This document shows, one piece after another, positions 53,617 to 63,704 of a stretch of 64,000 nucleotides of DNA. The notes below the pieces were generated by a model. That model was given only the letters and a program-made list of their open reading frames with translations. It was not told where the DNA came from and did no database searches. The translations under genes were made by a program, and so were the position numbers. The stretch covers positions 1 through 64,000 of the forward strand of contig JAUCSE010000008.1 in assembly GCA_030445275.1 (NCBI GenBank). Direction: 5' to 3'. Numbering within the stretch: position 1 is the stretch's first letter; each line of letters starts with the position of its first letter. This DNA is from Mucilaginibacter sp. (GTDB taxonomy: Bacteria > Bacteroidota > Bacteroidia > Sphingobacteriales > Sphingobacteriaceae).

Positions 53617-53659
53617 TAAAAAAGTGAGGTTAGAGAAAATTCTCACGCCTCACTTTTTA
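53617..53659. terminator. Terminator-like hairpin between rpoA and rplQ
   Basis: AAAAAGTGAGG, 18-base loop, CCTCACTTTTT, within the 136-base gap. Both strands end in T. It would allow partial termination before rplQ. Confidence 0.6.
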
Positions 53660-53662
53660 AGA

Positions 53663-54655
53663 TTATTCCTCGTCTAACTTAAATTTAGACAGATTCATAC
53701 CAAAAGATAAACCTTTTGATTTAACCAGGTCTTGAATTTCAGTTAATGATTTTTTACCAAAGTTCCTGAACTTCAACATATCAGCAACATCATACGATAC
53801 TAAATCAGCCAGGCTGCGGATATCAGCAGCTTTAAGGCAATTTAATGCACGTACAGAAAGGTCAAGATCAACCAGTTCAGTTTTCAGGATCTTGCGCATA
53901 TGCAAAATCTCTTCGTCAACTTCTTTGGTTTCTTCTTTAGCCTGTGCTTCAAGCATCATGTTCTCATCACTGAACAGCATAAAGTGCTGGATCAAGATCT
54001 TAGCAGCTTCTTTTAATGCATCTTCAGGGTGAATTGATCCATCGGTCGCAATATCCAGCACTAATTTTTCATAGTCTGTTTTTTGTTCAACACGATAGTT
54101 TTCAATGGTATATTTTACGTTCTTGATAGGCGTAAAGATTGAATCGATGGCTATTACACCAACATTCGCATCCGGGTTCTTATTTTCCTCGCTCGGAACA
54201 TAACCACGTCCTTTTGCAACAGTAAGCTCAATTTCAAGCGTTACTGATGAGTCCATGTTACAGATAACCAGATCAGGATTTAAAACAGTAAAGTTATTAG
54301 AGAATTTAGTAATGTCTCCAGCTTGAAAAGCGTCCTGGCCATTTATAATAACAAATATCTTTTCGCTATCACCTGATTCACCTGTTTTTTTGAAACGAAC
54401 TTGTTTAAGGTTCAAGATGATCTCGGTTACGTCTTCAACAACACCTTTGATGGTTGAAAACTCATGCATTACTCCTGAAAAACGAACAGAAGTAATCGCA
54501 TAACCTTCGAGTGATGAAAGTAAGATACGACGTAGAGCATTACCAATGGTTACACCGAAGCCTGGTTCTAACGGACGAAACTCAAACGTGCCATCAAAAT
54601 CATTCGATTTCTGCATGATAACCTTGTCTGGTTTTTGAAATGCTAAAATTGCCAT
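53663..54655 (-). CDS. rpoA: RNA polymerase alpha subunit
   Basis: 330 residues. N-terminal assembly domain ([31 protein letters not shown]) and C-terminal domain ([45 protein letters not shown]). Both domains are complete. Follows rpsD at 95 bases. Confidence 0.97.
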   Translation of the reverse strand: MAILAFQKPDKVIMQKSNDFDGTFEFRPLEPGFGVTIGNALRRILLSSLEGYAITSVRFSGVMHEFSTIKGVVEDVTEIILNLKQVRFKKTGESGDSEKIFVIINGQDAFQAGDITKFSNNFTVLNPDLVICNMDSSVTLEIELTVAKGRGYVPSEENKNPDANVGVIAIDSIFTPIKNVKYTIENYRVEQKTDYEKLVLDIATDGSIHPEDALKEAAKILIQHFMLFSDENMMLEAQAKEETKEVDEEILHMRKILKTELVDLDLSVRALNCLKAADIRSLADLVSYDVADMLKFRNFGKKSLTEIQDLVKSKGLSFGMNLSKFKLDEE

Positions 54656-54750
54656 TTATATCCTTTATTTATTGTTTACTAATTGAATTGATTTAAACCA
54701 CGAAAATGATTGACATAAAATGCCAACCATCCCATGGATAATTATCGTTA

Positions 54751-55359
54751 TTATTTTGAGTACAACTCGACGATTAGGTTTTCCTTAATGTTTTCAGGGA
54801 TCTCATCGCGGTTAGGATAGTTTAGGAATTTACCTGTTAAGGCGTTAGCATCCCATTCTAACCAGCTGTATTTGTTGATTCTTCTTCCGGCAACTGAAGT
54901 TGTGATTGCCTCTAACGATTTAGATTTTTCACGTACAGAGATCACATCACCCGCTTTAAGTGCGTATGAAGCAATGTTTACCACAGCACCATTAACATTA
55001 ATGTGTTTGTGATTAACTAACTGACGGGCCGCAGAACGTGTAGGAGCAATACCTAAACGATAAACAGCATTATCTAAACGGGCTTCTAAAAATTTCAACA
55101 GGTTTTCGCCTGTTATACCTTCTTTAGCTGATGCACGGTGAAACAAGTTTTCGAACTGACGCTCTAATACACCATAAGTATATTTAACTTTTTGTTTCTC
55201 CATTAACTGAGTTGAATACTCAGATTGTTTTCCACGACGTTTGGAAGCACCATGCATTCCTGGTGGATAGTTTTTACGTTCTAACGCTTTATCCGGACCG
55301 AAGATCGGCTCACGGAAACGACGTGCAATTTTGGATTTTGGTCCTGTATATCTTGCCAT
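54751..55359 (-). CDS. rpsD: 30S ribosomal protein S4
   Basis: 202 residues. Primary 16S rRNA binder and, in other bacteria, translational repressor of the alpha operon. [35 protein letters not shown] and the S4 RNA-binding domain ([27 protein letters not shown]). No Zn-binding cysteines, so it is the C-minus form. rpsK is next upstream. Confidence 0.97.
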   Translation of the reverse strand: MARYTGPKSKIARRFREPIFGPDKALERKNYPPGMHGASKRRGKQSEYSTQLMEKQKVKYTYGVLERQFENLFHRASAKEGITGENLLKFLEARLDNAVYRLGIAPTRSAARQLVNHKHINVNGAVVNIASYALKAGDVISVREKSKSLEAITTSVAGRRINKYSWLEWDANALTGKFLNYPNRDEIPENIKENLIVELYSK

Positions 55360-55426
55360 TTTTGTGTGTTCTTAAAGTATCAAGCAACCTGTAGCTGCCG
55401 AATCTTAGCTTTAAAAAAATTGTTAA

Positions 55427-55816
55427 TTAAACTCTTCTTCTTTTTGAAGGACGACAACCATTATGTGGAAGCGGTGTAATATCTTTTATCGTTGTAACTT
55501 CGATACCTGCAGTTTGCAAAGTACGGATAGCTGACTCACGACCGGCACCTGGGCCTTTTACAAATACTTCAACTTTACGTAAGCCTAAATCATAAGCAAC
55601 TTTACCGCAATCGGCAGCAGCTTGACCAGCAGCATAAGGAGTATTCTTTTTTGAACCCTTAAAACCCATTTTACCAGCAGATGACCATGATACAGCCTGA
55701 CCGGTTTTGTTTGTTAGGGTAATAATGATATTGTTAAAAGTAGCATTGATATGTGCCTCACCTACTGGTTCAACAATTACAACGCGCTTTTTGGTTACTT
55801 TTTTACTTTTAGCCAT
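55427..55816 (-). CDS. rpsK: 30S ribosomal protein S11
   Basis: 129 residues. Small-subunit platform protein. [45 protein letters not shown] and [16 protein letters not shown] match the family. Basic N-terminus [11 protein letters not shown]. It lies 130 bases after rpsM in transcription order, with a repeat-bearing spacer between. Confidence 0.97.
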   Translation of the reverse strand: MAKSKKVTKKRVVIVEPVGEAHINATFNNIIITLTNKTGQAVSWSSAGKMGFKGSKKNTPYAAGQAAADCGKVAYDLGLRKVEVFVKGPGAGRESAIRTLQTAGIEVTTIKDITPLPHNGCRPSKRRRV

Positions 55817-55946
55817 TTTTTTAATTATTGAATTAATGAATTATTGAGTTAAGAATAACCCGGACCCATTAATCGTTTTTTAATTTTTATATTCCTAATG
55901 ATCTGAAAGCATTTATAAATAATGCCTGTCTATCACTAATCAATTA
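55817..55946. repeat. AT-rich TTGAATTAATGA-type repeats between rpsM and rpsK
   Basis: The plus strand reads AATTATTGAATTAATGAATTATTGAG (26 bases, positions 55824 onward), the same wording as beside fusA. The rest of the spacer is AT-rich without a gene or clear terminator. Confidence 0.55.
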
Positions 55947-56324
55947 CTATTTAGTAGCCTTTTTCTTGTTAGCAACTGTTTTACGTTTTCCTTTACGGGT
56001 ACGTGAGTTATTTTTAGTACGCTGACCACGTAATGGTAAACCTTTACGGTGACGTGTACCACGGTAACAACCTATATCCATCAAACGTTTGATGTTAAGT
56101 TGCACTTCTGAACGTAGTGAACCTTCCACTTTGATCTGATCGTTGATAATTCCACGAATTGAGGATAATTGCTCATCGGTCCAGTCTTGTACTTTTGTAT
56201 CAAAATCAATACCTGCCTCAGTCAAAATCTTTTGAGCTGTTGAGCGGCCTATACCGAAAATGTAAGTAAGTCCGATTTCCCCTCTTTTGTTTTTCGGTAA
56301 ATCTATACCTGAAATCCTTGCCAT
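55947..56324 (-). CDS. rpsM: 30S ribosomal protein S13
   Basis: 125 residues. Small-subunit head, contacts P-site tRNA and L5. [60 protein letters not shown] short basic tail ends KKATK. It follows rpmJ at 73 bases. Confidence 0.98.
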   Translation of the reverse strand: MARISGIDLPKNKRGEIGLTYIFGIGRSTAQKILTEAGIDFDTKVQDWTDEQLSSIRGIINDQIKVEGSLRSEVQLNIKRLMDIGCYRGTRHRKGLPLRGQRTKNNSRTRKGKRKTVANKKKATK

Positions 56325-56397
56325 ATTTATTGTTTGTTTTTTAAATGATAACCGAACGGCGGGCCACCGTTGTACGAATTATCACAGTTTTTTTTAA

Positions 56398-56514
56398 TTA
56401 TCCCTGACGCTGTTTGTACTTAGGATTCTTTTTGTTAATAACATAAAGTTTCCCGTTACGGCGAATAATCTTGCAATCAACGCTGCGTTTTTTTATGGAT
56501 GCTCTAACTTTCAT
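56398..56514 (-). CDS. rpmJ: 50S ribosomal protein L36
   Basis: 38 residues, short of typical gene-finding limits: [19 protein letters not shown] then [19 protein letters not shown]. The zinc-binding CxxC/C/H pattern of the C+ form is mostly lost (one Cys only), so this is the C-minus form. Lies between infA and rpsM as expected. Confidence 0.95.
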   Translation of the reverse strand: MKVRASIKKRSVDCKIIRRNGKLYVINKKNPKYKQRQG

Positions 56515-56522
56515 CTCTTTGT

Positions 56523-56741
56523 TTATTTATATCTATAGGTTATTCTACCCTTTGTTAAATCGTATGGGCTCATCTCTAGTTTTACTCTGTCGCCAGGTAA
56601 AATTTTGATATAGTGCATACGCATTTTGCCGGAAATATGTGCAATAATCTCATGACCGTTTTCCAGTTCAACCCGGAACATTGCATTTGACAATGCTTCT
56701 CTAATTGTACCGTCTTGTTCAATCGATGATTGTTTAGCCAT
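56523..56741 (-). CDS. infA: Translation initiation factor IF-1
   Basis: 72 residues, normal length. OB-fold protein that blocks the A site in initiation. [62 protein letters not shown]. Between map and rpmJ, with eight bases to rpmJ. Confidence 0.98.
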   Translation of the reverse strand: MAKQSSIEQDGTIREALSNAMFRVELENGHEIIAHISGKMRMHYIKILPGDRVKLEMSPYDLTKGRITYRYK

Positions 56742-56804
56742 ATTTTATTGATTATTACTTAATTATCCGCCCTAAAACCGGGATGCAAAATTAATAAAAA
56801 TTAT

Positions 56805-57596
56805 TTAATTATTATTCTTTTCTTTTAAAACATTATCAACAAATTCAAACGTCGATAATATGTCTGCTTTACCTTTACCTACCGCTATAGTATGTTCATA
56901 ATGTGCTGATGGTTTTTTATCAACCGTTGATACGGTCCATCCATCGTCCCAAAATTTAACTCCTGCACGGCCTGCATTGATCATTGGTTCAATCGCTATC
57001 ACCATACCTTCTTCCAGTTTAATACCGGCTCCGCGCTTACCGTAGTTAGGCACTTCGGGTTTTTCGTGAAGCTTAACGCCCACTCCATGCCCTACAAGCT
57101 CCTTAACCACACCAAAACCGTTCTTCTCAGCATGTTCCTGTACAGCATGGCCTATATCGCCTATACGCATGCCAACAACTGCTTTTTCAATACCTAAGTA
57201 AAGGCACTCCTTGGTTACCCGCATCAGCTTCTTAACATCATCACTTACTTCGCCAATGGCAAAGGTATAAGCCGAATCGCCTACAAAGCCATTTAAGGTA
57301 GCTCCACAATCAACAGATACCAGATCTCCTTCAACCAAGGTATACTTTCCGGGAAACCCGTGCACAACCTGATCATTCAATGAAATGCAAAGCGAATAAG
57401 GAAAACCGCCGTAGTTCAAAAAGGTAGGTATCCCTCCGTTGTCGCGTATAAAGGTTTCAGCAAGTCTGTCGAGTTCAATAGTAGTAACGCCAGGAGCAAT
57501 TACTTTAGCTATCTCTGCATGTGTTCTTGACACCAGCAAAGCGCTCTCTCTAATGAGCTCTATTTCCTCGGCAGACTTATAAATAATTTTTGACAT
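56805..57596 (-). CDS. map: Type I methionine aminopeptidase
   Basis: 263 residues. Removes N-terminal Met from new proteins. VSVDCGATLNGFVGDSAYTF, GHGVGVKLHEKPEVPNYG, IAIEPMIN and HYEHTIAV hold the five metal ligands. Six bases after secY; placed inside the ribosomal cluster as in many bacteria. Confidence 0.97.
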   Translation of the reverse strand: MSKIIYKSAEEIELIRESALLVSRTHAEIAKVIAPGVTTIELDRLAETFIRDNGGIPTFLNYGGFPYSLCISLNDQVVHGFPGKYTLVEGDLVSVDCGATLNGFVGDSAYTFAIGEVSDDVKKLMRVTKECLYLGIEKAVVGMRIGDIGHAVQEHAEKNGFGVVKELVGHGVGVKLHEKPEVPNYGKRGAGIKLEEGMVIAIEPMINAGRAGVKFWDDGWTVSTVDKKPSAHYEHTIAVGKGKADILSTFEFVDNVLKEKNNN

Positions 57597-57602
57597 CCCT
57601 TA

Positions 57603-58943
57603 TTAAATCGCTGTCGGCGTTGTTCCGGCTGCTGCAGGCATTGCTGTACGACCTTTAATCCGTCCGGTTTTCATTAAACCATCATAATGGCGCATCAACA
57701 GGTGACTTTCAATTTGTTGCAGGGTATCCAACACAACACCTACCAGAATGATCAGTGAAGTACCACCAAAAAATCTTGCGAATATTGGAGATATACCTAC
57801 CAAACTGGCAATGGCTGGAATGATTGCTATAATTGCCAGGAATATTGATCCTGGTAAAGTTATTCTTGATATTACACCATCAATAAACTCGGCTGTTGAT
57901 CTTCCTGGTTTAATGCCGGGTATAAAGCCGCCATTCTTTTTCATATCATCAGCCATTTGGTTAGGGTTAACCGTAATAGCCGTGTAGAAATAAGTAAACA
58001 GGATAATCAATATACCAAACAGGAGATTATGCTCCCATGAGTTATAGTTTGATAATGCGATCAAAATGCCATTTGATGATGCCTTAGGGAAAAACTGCTG
58101 TACAGTTTGAGGTATGAACATTAAGGCCTGTGCAAATATGATTGGCATTACACCGGCAGCATTTACCTTTAAAGGTATATACTGACGTACGCCGCCATAT
58201 TGCTTATTGCCTACTATACGTTTTGCGTACTGTACCGCAATTTTGCGGGTACCCTGCACAATCAATATAGTGAACATAACCACACCAATAAGCGCTACAA
58301 TTTCAGCTATAAAAGTAACCAAACCACCTGCACCACCGGTACGTGTCTGGAACTCTGTTAAAAACGCGCCTGGTAACTGGGCAATAATACCCACCATGAT
58401 AATTAATGATATACCGTTACCAATACCTTTATCGGTAATTTTTTCGCCCAGCCACATTACAAATAATGTACCTGCGGTTAAAACTACGGTAGTAAGTAAG
58501 GTAAATATCGGATCGGCAAGTAAACGGGCATCAGGAGCAATTTGTGAACGTACGTAACCTATGGCCTGCAAAGCAGTGATACCTATGGTTAGGTAGCGTG
58601 TCCACTGGTTAAGTTTGTTACGTCCGCTTTCGCCTTCTTTTTGAAGTTTAGTGAAATAAGGCACTGCAATACCCAGCAGTTGCACCACAATTGAAGCCGA
58701 GATGTAAGGCATTACACCTAATGCAAAAATAGAGGCACGTGAAAACGAGCCCCCTGCAAACATATTCAGCAATCCTACTAATCCTTCTGCCTTTTGGTTT
58801 GATATTGATGTAGCATTAACACCAGGCAAAACCACGAATGAACCTACGCGATATATTAAAAGAAATAAGAGTGTGTTTATAATACGCACTCTCAGATCTT
58901 CGATTTTCCAGATATTGGATAATGTGGTGAAAAATTTCTTCAT
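57603..58943 (-). CDS. secY: Preprotein translocase subunit SecY
   Basis: 446 residues, ten helices. Core of the protein-exporting channel. NTLLFLLIYRVGSFVVLPGVNA, FALGVMPYISASIVVQLL, GIGNGISLIIMVGIIAQLP and a C-terminal HLLMRHYDGLMKTGRIKGR. It starts six bases after rplO. Confidence 0.97.
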   Translation of the reverse strand: MKKFFTTLSNIWKIEDLRVRIINTLLFLLIYRVGSFVVLPGVNATSISNQKAEGLVGLLNMFAGGSFSRASIFALGVMPYISASIVVQLLGIAVPYFTKLQKEGESGRNKLNQWTRYLTIGITALQAIGYVRSQIAPDARLLADPIFTLLTTVVLTAGTLFVMWLGEKITDKGIGNGISLIIMVGIIAQLPGAFLTEFQTRTGGAGGLVTFIAEIVALIGVVMFTILIVQGTRKIAVQYAKRIVGNKQYGGVRQYIPLKVNAAGVMPIIFAQALMFIPQTVQQFFPKASSNGILIALSNYNSWEHNLLFGILIILFTYFYTAITVNPNQMADDMKKNGGFIPGIKPGRSTAEFIDGVISRITLPGSIFLAIIAIIPAIASLVGISPIFARFFGGTSLIILVGVVLDTLQQIESHLLMRHYDGLMKTGRIKGRTAMPAAAGTTPTAI

Positions 58944-58949
58944 TGAAAC

Positions 58950-59396
58950 TTACAACTTAACTATGGTACCACCAGCTGCTTCGATCGCTTTTTGCGCCGT
59001 TGCAGTAAATGCATGTGCTTTAACTTCTAATTTGGCTTTCAGTTCGCCACGGCCCAGAATTTTAACCAGATCGTTACGTGAAACCAAACCATGTTCTTTC
59101 AGTGTATCAAAATCAACTGCCTTCAGTGAGAATTTCTCAACTAATTCTTGCAGTACATCTAAATTAACACCAGTGTATTCAACACGGTTAGGGTTTTTGA
59201 AACCTACCTTAGGCACACGGCGTTGTAAAGGCATTTGACCACCTTCAAAACCAACCTTAGTGCTGGTACCTGAACGTGAACCGGCACCTTTGTGGCCACG
59301 GGTTGACGTACCGCCACGGCCAGAACCTGTACCACGGCCTATTCTTTTTCTATTTTTAGTAGAACCTTCTGCAGGTTTTAGATTACTTAAATTCAT
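58950..59396 (-). CDS. rplO: 50S ribosomal protein L15
   Basis: 148 residues. MNLSNLKPAEGSTKNRKRIGRGTGSGRGGTSTRGHKGAGSRSG, then EGGQMPLQRRVPKVGF. Large-subunit protein with a Gly/Arg-rich extension into rRNA. Five bases after rpmD. Confidence 0.97.
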   Translation of the reverse strand: MNLSNLKPAEGSTKNRKRIGRGTGSGRGGTSTRGHKGAGSRSGTSTKVGFEGGQMPLQRRVPKVGFKNPNRVEYTGVNLDVLQELVEKFSLKAVDFDTLKEHGLVSRNDLVKILGRGELKAKLEVKAHAFTATAQKAIEAAGGTIVKL

Positions 59397-59401
59397 GATA
59401 A

Positions 59402-59581
59402 TTAAATATTTTCTACCGCTACCAGGTGATTAACTTTTCTAACCATACCTACTATAGCAGGTGTAGCTTCAACTTCCACGCTGTGGTTAATTTTACGTAA
59501 GCCTAAGGCTTCGATTGTTTTCTTTTGGCGTTCACTTCTGTCGATCACGCTCTTAATCTGTGTAATTTTGATTTTGGCCAT
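59402..59581 (-). CDS. rpmD: 50S ribosomal protein L30
   Basis: 59 residues, normal for the bacterial form: [19 protein letters not shown], then [40 protein letters not shown]. Between rpsE (six bases) and rplO. Too short for many gene callers, but motif and place leave little doubt. Confidence 0.96.
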   Translation of the reverse strand: MAKIKITQIKSVIDRSERQKKTIEALGLRKINHSVEVEATPAIVGMVRKVNHLVAVENI

Positions 59582-59587
59582 GACTGA

Positions 59588-60106
59588 TTATCCGTTAAAT
59601 ACTTTACCTAAACTAACACCACGTTGCTGTGCCACAGTATGCGCATCACGTAATTGTGATAATGCTGATACAGTTGCTTTAACCACGTTGTGCGGATTTG
59701 ATGAACCTTTTGATTTTGCCAATACGTTGTGGATACCTGCAGACTCTAATACTGCACGCATTGCACCACCCGCAATAACACCGGTACCATTTGCTGCTGG
59801 TTTAATAAAAACAAAACCGCCAGAAAATTTACCAATTTGCTCATGAGGTACAGTTCCGTTAATGATTGGAACTTTTACCAGGTTCTTTTTAGCATCATCA
59901 ATGCCTTTTGCAATTGCTTCGGTAACCTCTTTTGCTTTACCTAAGCCATAACCTACAACACCGTTCTCATCGCCCACTACCACAATGGCACTGAAGCTGA
60001 ATGTACGGCCACCTTTGGTTACTTTGGCAACACGTTGTATGCTTACCAAGCGGTCTTTTAATTCGATCTCGCTTGTTTTTACTCTTTTTATGTTGATTGT
60101 TGACAT
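59588..60106 (-). CDS. rpsE: 30S ribosomal protein S5
   Basis: 172 residues. [47 protein letters not shown], then [36 protein letters not shown]. Decoding-centre protein. Twelve bases after rplR. Confidence 0.98.
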   Translation of the reverse strand: MSTINIKRVKTSEIELKDRLVSIQRVAKVTKGGRTFSFSAIVVVGDENGVVGYGLGKAKEVTEAIAKGIDDAKKNLVKVPIINGTVPHEQIGKFSGGFVFIKPAANGTGVIAGGAMRAVLESAGIHNVLAKSKGSSNPHNVVKATVSALSQLRDAHTVAQQRGVSLGKVFNG

Positions 60107-60118
60107 TTCTCTTTTCGA

Positions 60119-60472
60119 TTAAAAGTTTAAACCACCTTCACGTGCACCTTCGGCCAATGACTTAACACGACCATGGTACAAATAACCGTTTCTATCAAAA
60201 ACCACATCTTTAATACCTGCAGCAATAGCTTTTTGAGCTACCAGTTTGCCTACAGCTACTGACTGATCAGATTTAGTGCCTTCGGCTGCTACAAAATCTT
60301 TTGACAAAGATGATGCTGATACGATAGTTTTACCGGTTAAATCGTCAATGATCTGCGCGTAAATACCTTTATTACTCCTGTATACTGACAGGCGAGGACG
60401 CTCTGTTGATCCTGAAAGGCGTTTTCTGATGCCTTTTTTAATCCTGTCTCTTCTTGATAATTTAGCTCCCAT
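60119..60472 (-). CDS. rplR: 50S ribosomal protein L18
   Basis: 117 residues. [63 protein letters not shown]. 5S rRNA-binding protein. Five bases after rplF. Confidence 0.98.
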   Translation of the reverse strand: MGAKLSRRDRIKKGIRKRLSGSTERPRLSVYRSNKGIYAQIIDDLTGKTIVSASSLSKDFVAAEGTKSDQSVAVGKLVAQKAIAAGIKDVVFDRNGYLYHGRVKSLAEGAREGGLNF

Positions 60473-60477
60473 GACGA

Positions 60478-61035
60478 TTATTTTTTAGATGCTGATTTAC
60501 CTGCTTTTCTTCTCAATACTTCGCCTACAAACTTAATACCTTTACCTTTATAAGGCTCTGGTGCACGTAACGAGCGTATTTTTGCCGCTACCTGGCCAAT
60601 AAGTTGTTTGTCTATCGATTCCAAAATGATGGTAGGGTTTTTACCCTTATCAGCAGTGGTTGTAACTTTAATTTCTTTTGGCAATTCAAATACATAGTGG
60701 TGAGAGTAACCCAACACTAAATCTAAAGTATTACCAGTATTAGTAGCACGGTAACCTACACCAACTAATTCTTGCTGTATTTTGTAACCATCGGTTACAC
60801 CTACTACCATATTATTTAAAAGCGCGCGGTATAAACCGTGTAACGCTTTATGACGTTTTTGTTCAGACGGGCGTTGAACTAACAACTGACCATCTTCCTG
60901 TGCAATCGTGATATCGCTATCAACGGCTTGCTGCAACTCACCTTTAGGACCTTTTACTGTAACAACATTTTCTGCTGATACGGTAATGGTTACTCCTGCT
61001 GGCAGTGCTATCGGTGCTTTTCCTACTCTTGACAT
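60478..61035 (-). CDS. rplF: 50S ribosomal protein L6
   Basis: 185 residues. [72 protein letters not shown]. Binds 23S rRNA near the factor site. Sixteen bases after rpsH. Confidence 0.98.
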   Translation of the reverse strand: MSRVGKAPIALPAGVTITVSAENVVTVKGPKGELQQAVDSDITIAQEDGQLLVQRPSEQKRHKALHGLYRALLNNMVVGVTDGYKIQQELVGVGYRATNTGNTLDLVLGYSHHYVFELPKEIKVTTTADKGKNPTIILESIDKQLIGQVAAKIRSLRAPEPYKGKGIKFVGEVLRRKAGKSASKK

Positions 61036-61051
61036 TGCTTAATTTCTCCTA

Positions 61052-61450
61052 TTAATAAACGTAGCATAAAACTTCGCCACCTACATTTTGCTGACGGGCT
61101 TCTTTATCGGTCATTACACCTCTTGAAGTTGACAGGATAGCGATACCTAAACCATTTAATACTCTTGGCAAGTTATCAGTACCTGCATATTTCCTCAAAC
61201 CTGGTTTACTGATGCGCGAAATGCTGCGGATAGCAGAAATTTTAGTTATCGGGTGGTATTTTAAAGCAACTTTAATGCTGCCTTGCGGACCAACTTCCTC
61301 AAACTTGTAATTGGCAATGTAACCTTTGTCGAAAAGCACTTTCGTGATTTCCTTTTTCAGATTTGATGCAGGAATTTCAACAACCCTATGGTTGGCTTTA
61401 ATAGCATTCCTTACTCTTGTAAGATAATCTGCGATTGGATCTGTATTCAT
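61052..61450 (-). CDS. rpsH: 30S ribosomal protein S8
   Basis: 132 residues. [82 protein letters not shown]. Binds 16S rRNA; a translational repressor of the spc operon in E. coli. Separated from rpsN by a 147-base spacer, the largest in this part. Confidence 0.98.
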   Translation of the reverse strand: MNTDPIADYLTRVRNAIKANHRVVEIPASNLKKEITKVLFDKGYIANYKFEEVGPQGSIKVALKYHPITKISAIRSISRISKPGLRKYAGTDNLPRVLNGLGIAILSTSRGVMTDKEARQQNVGGEVLCYVY

Positions 61451-61597
61451 TTTATTGTGTTATGATGGTGGTTTCCTTTCCGTAACATCCAGAGCGACCT
61501 GCCATCGGTTAAATTCTTAAGTCTTAAGTTTAAAGCCCAAAGTCTTAAGGATTGATTTTGACTCAAAACTTAAGACTTCTGACTAAAGAACTTCTTT
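61451..61597. repeat. AAGTCTTAAG-type inverted repeats between rpsN and rpsH
   Basis: AAGTCTTAAGTTT and AAACTTAAGACTT face each other, with AAAGTCTTAAGG between. An AU-rich hairpin could form in the mRNA. No gene or T-run terminator. Confidence 0.6.
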
Positions 61598-61867
61598 TTA
61601 CCAGCTTGCTTTCTTTACTCCTGGTATTTTGCCTGCTAATGCCATATCACGGAATGTAACACGTGAGATGCCAAACTGGCGCATATAACCACGAGGGCGG
61701 CCGGTTAATTTACAACGGTTGTGTAATTTTACCGGTGATGATGCTTTTGGTAATTTATCTAAGCCAACATAATCGCCGGCTTCTTTAAGGGCTGCTCTTT
61801 TCTCTGCGTATTTAGCAACCAATTTAGCGCGCTTTACTTCACGTGCTTTTACACCTTCTTTAGCCAT
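61598..61867 (-). CDS. rpsN: 30S ribosomal protein S14
   Basis: 89 residues from the ATG at 61867, which gives [24 protein letters not shown]; a longer frame reaches upstream but lacks family sequence. Zinc-free long form (no CxxC). [32 protein letters not shown] is typical. Its ATG overlaps the last eight bases of rplE. Confidence 0.97.
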   Translation of the reverse strand: MAKEGVKAREVKRAKLVAKYAEKRAALKEAGDYVGLDKLPKASSPVKLHNRCKLTGRPRGYMRQFGISRVTFRDMALAGKIPGVKKASW

Positions 61868-62423
61868 TGTTATTTTGATTTTTAAATGGTAATCCAAATT
61901 GTTTCAACAACTCCAATGCTTCAACATCGTTTGTTGCGGAGGTTACAAAGGTAATATCCATACCTTGAATTTTATTGATTTTGTCAATATTTATCTCAGG
62001 GAATATAATTTGCTCTGTTATACCTAATGTATAGTTACCTCTTCCGTCAAAACCCTTATCGTTGATGCCTTTAAAATCACGTATACGTGGCAGGGCAACA
62101 GCAATTAAGCGATCTAAAAACTCATACATTGTGTTGTCACGTAAAGTAACACGTACGCCTACCGGCATATTTTTACGCAATTTAAAGTTTGAGATATCTT
62201 TTTTAGATTTTGAAGATACTGCCTGCTGACCAGTGATGGTAGTTAACTCAGTGATGGTGTTTTCGATCAATTTCTTGTCGGTTGTAGCACCACCTACACC
62301 TTGGTTAATGGCAATTTTTTCCAATTTAGGAACTTGCATTACGCTTTTGTACTGAAATTTATCTTTCAGTGCAGTGCGAATTTCGTCCTTATATTTTGTT
62401 TTTAATCTTGGTATGTAAGTCAT
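61860..62423 (-). CDS. rplE: 50S ribosomal protein L5
   Basis: 187 residues. [73 protein letters not shown]. 5S rRNA and P-site tRNA contact. Overlaps rplX by one base (TAATG) and rpsN by eight. Confidence 0.98.
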   Translation of the reverse strand: MTYIPRLKTKYKDEIRTALKDKFQYKSVMQVPKLEKIAINQGVGGATTDKKLIENTITELTTITGQQAVSSKSKKDISNFKLRKNMPVGVRVTLRDNTMYEFLDRLIAVALPRIRDFKGINDKGFDGRGNYTLGITEQIIFPEINIDKINKIQGMDITFVTSATNDVEALELLKQFGLPFKNQNNNG

Positions 62424-62767
62424 TACTTAATTTCCTCCCCTGATTTTTTTGCTACCCTTACTAATTTGCCGGCTTCGTTTTTCTTACGGCCAACACGGGT
62501 TGTTTTACCTGTTTTAGGATCAACCAGCATTAGGTTTGAAATATGTATAGCAGCTTCTTGTTTAACAATTCCGCCGTTAGGATTAGCCGCGTTTGGTTTT
62601 GTGTGTTTTGATACCATATTGGCACCTTCAACAATAGCGCGGCCTTTGTCTAATATTACCTCAACAATTTTGCCTTGTGTTCCTTTTGAATCACCTGCAA
62701 TAACTTTTACCAGGTCACCCTTGCGGATCTTTAATTTGGCTGGTTGTGCGTGTTTTTTCTTTTCCAT
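62423..62767 (-). CDS. rplX: 50S ribosomal protein L24
   Basis: 114 residues. [28 protein letters not shown] is the KOW motif. [31 protein letters not shown]. Assembly initiator of the large subunit. Two bases after rplN; overlaps rplE by one. Confidence 0.98.
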   Translation of the reverse strand: MEKKKHAQPAKLKIRKGDLVKVIAGDSKGTQGKIVEVILDKGRAIVEGANMVSKHTKPNAANPNGGIVKQEAAIHISNLMLVDPKTGKTTRVGRKKNEAGKLVRVAKKSGEEIK

Positions 62768-62769
62768 GA

Positions 62770-63138
62770 TTACAATACCTCCGGTGCTAATGATACAATT
62801 TTCATAAATTGTTTCTCACGCAGTTCTCTTGCAACTGGGCCAAAGATACGTGTACCTCTTGGCTCATCCTGGTTATTTAACAAAACAGCTGCGTTATCGT
62901 CGAAACGGATGTATGAACCATCTTTTCTGCGGATCTCTTTTTTGGTGCGTACTACTACGGCTTTTGATACAGTACCTTTTTTCACGTTACCTGATGGTAA
63001 AGCGCTTTTTACGGTAACTACTATCTTATCGCCGATTGAGGCATACCTTTTTCCGGTACCACCCAATACGCGGATCACTAAAACTTCTTTAGCTCCGCTG
63101 TTATCGGCTACATTTAATCTTGATTCCTGTTGTACCAT
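62770..63138 (-). CDS. rplN: 50S ribosomal protein L14
   Basis: 122 residues. [37 protein letters not shown], then [45 protein letters not shown]. Follows rpsQ with one base between. Confidence 0.98.
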   Translation of the reverse strand: MVQQESRLNVADNSGAKEVLVIRVLGGTGKRYASIGDKIVVTVKSALPSGNVKKGTVSKAVVVRTKKEIRRKDGSYIRFDDNAAVLLNNQDEPRGTRIFGPVARELREKQFMKIVSLAPEVL

Positions 63139-63139
63139 C

Positions 63140-63394
63140 TTATTTAGCCCTTTCTATAATTTGAACTAATCTCCAGTTTTTGCTTTTGCTCAGCGGACGG
63201 GTTTCCATAATCAATACGGTATCTCCAATACCACAAGTATTGGTTTCATCGTGAGCCATAAATTTGGTAGTCTTCTTAACGAACTTACCGTAGATCGGGT
63301 GTTTCACTTTCCGCTCAACAGCAACTACAATAGATTTTTGCATCTTATTGCTAACTACCAGGCCGGTACGTGTTTTTCTTAAATTTCTTTCCAT
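63140..63394 (-). CDS. rpsQ: 30S ribosomal protein S17
   Basis: 84 residues. [70 protein letters not shown]. Binds 16S rRNA early in assembly. Twenty bases after rpmC. Confidence 0.98.
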   Translation of the reverse strand: MERNLRKTRTGLVVSNKMQKSIVVAVERKVKHPIYGKFVKKTTKFMAHDETNTCGIGDTVLIMETRPLSKSKNWRLVQIIERAK

Positions 63395-63414
63395 TTTTCT
63401 GAACGCTTAAAAAA

Positions 63415-63624
63415 TTAATTGTTTTCAGAAGCTGACGCCGCTTTGCGCTTTGTTAATTCAGTATTTAACTGAGCAATTCCCTTGCGTACCTTTGTTATAC
63501 GGGTTGGATTTTCAATAGCCGATACTGCGTGAGCAAATTTCAACTTGGTTAGATTGGCTCTTTCCTCGCTGATCCTTGCAACCAATTCTTCAGTTGATAG
63601 CTCCAAAATTTCTGAGTTCTTCAT
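63415..63624 (-). CDS. rpmC: 50S ribosomal protein L29
   Basis: 69 residues. MKNSEILELSTEELVARISEERANLTKLKFAHAVSAIENPTRITKVRKGIAQLNTEL; two helices around the exit tunnel. The ATG is at 63624. Followed in transcription by rpsQ. Confidence 0.97.
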   Translation of the reverse strand: MKNSEILELSTEELVARISEERANLTKLKFAHAVSAIENPTRITKVRKGIAQLNTELTKRKAASASENN

Positions 63625-63704
63625 TTTCTTATTATTGTTTTGAGTTTTTAGTTCTAAGCTTACTATACCAAACTGATAACCGCAAACTCAAAACTGCTAA
63701 CTAT
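63625..63704. repeat. AGTTTTGAGTTT inverted repeat between rplP and rpmC
   Basis: GTTTTGAGTTTTTAGTT and AAACTCAAAACTGCTAAC face each other over about 50 bases. Another AU-rich hairpin in a spacer that is short elsewhere in this operon. Confidence 0.6.
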
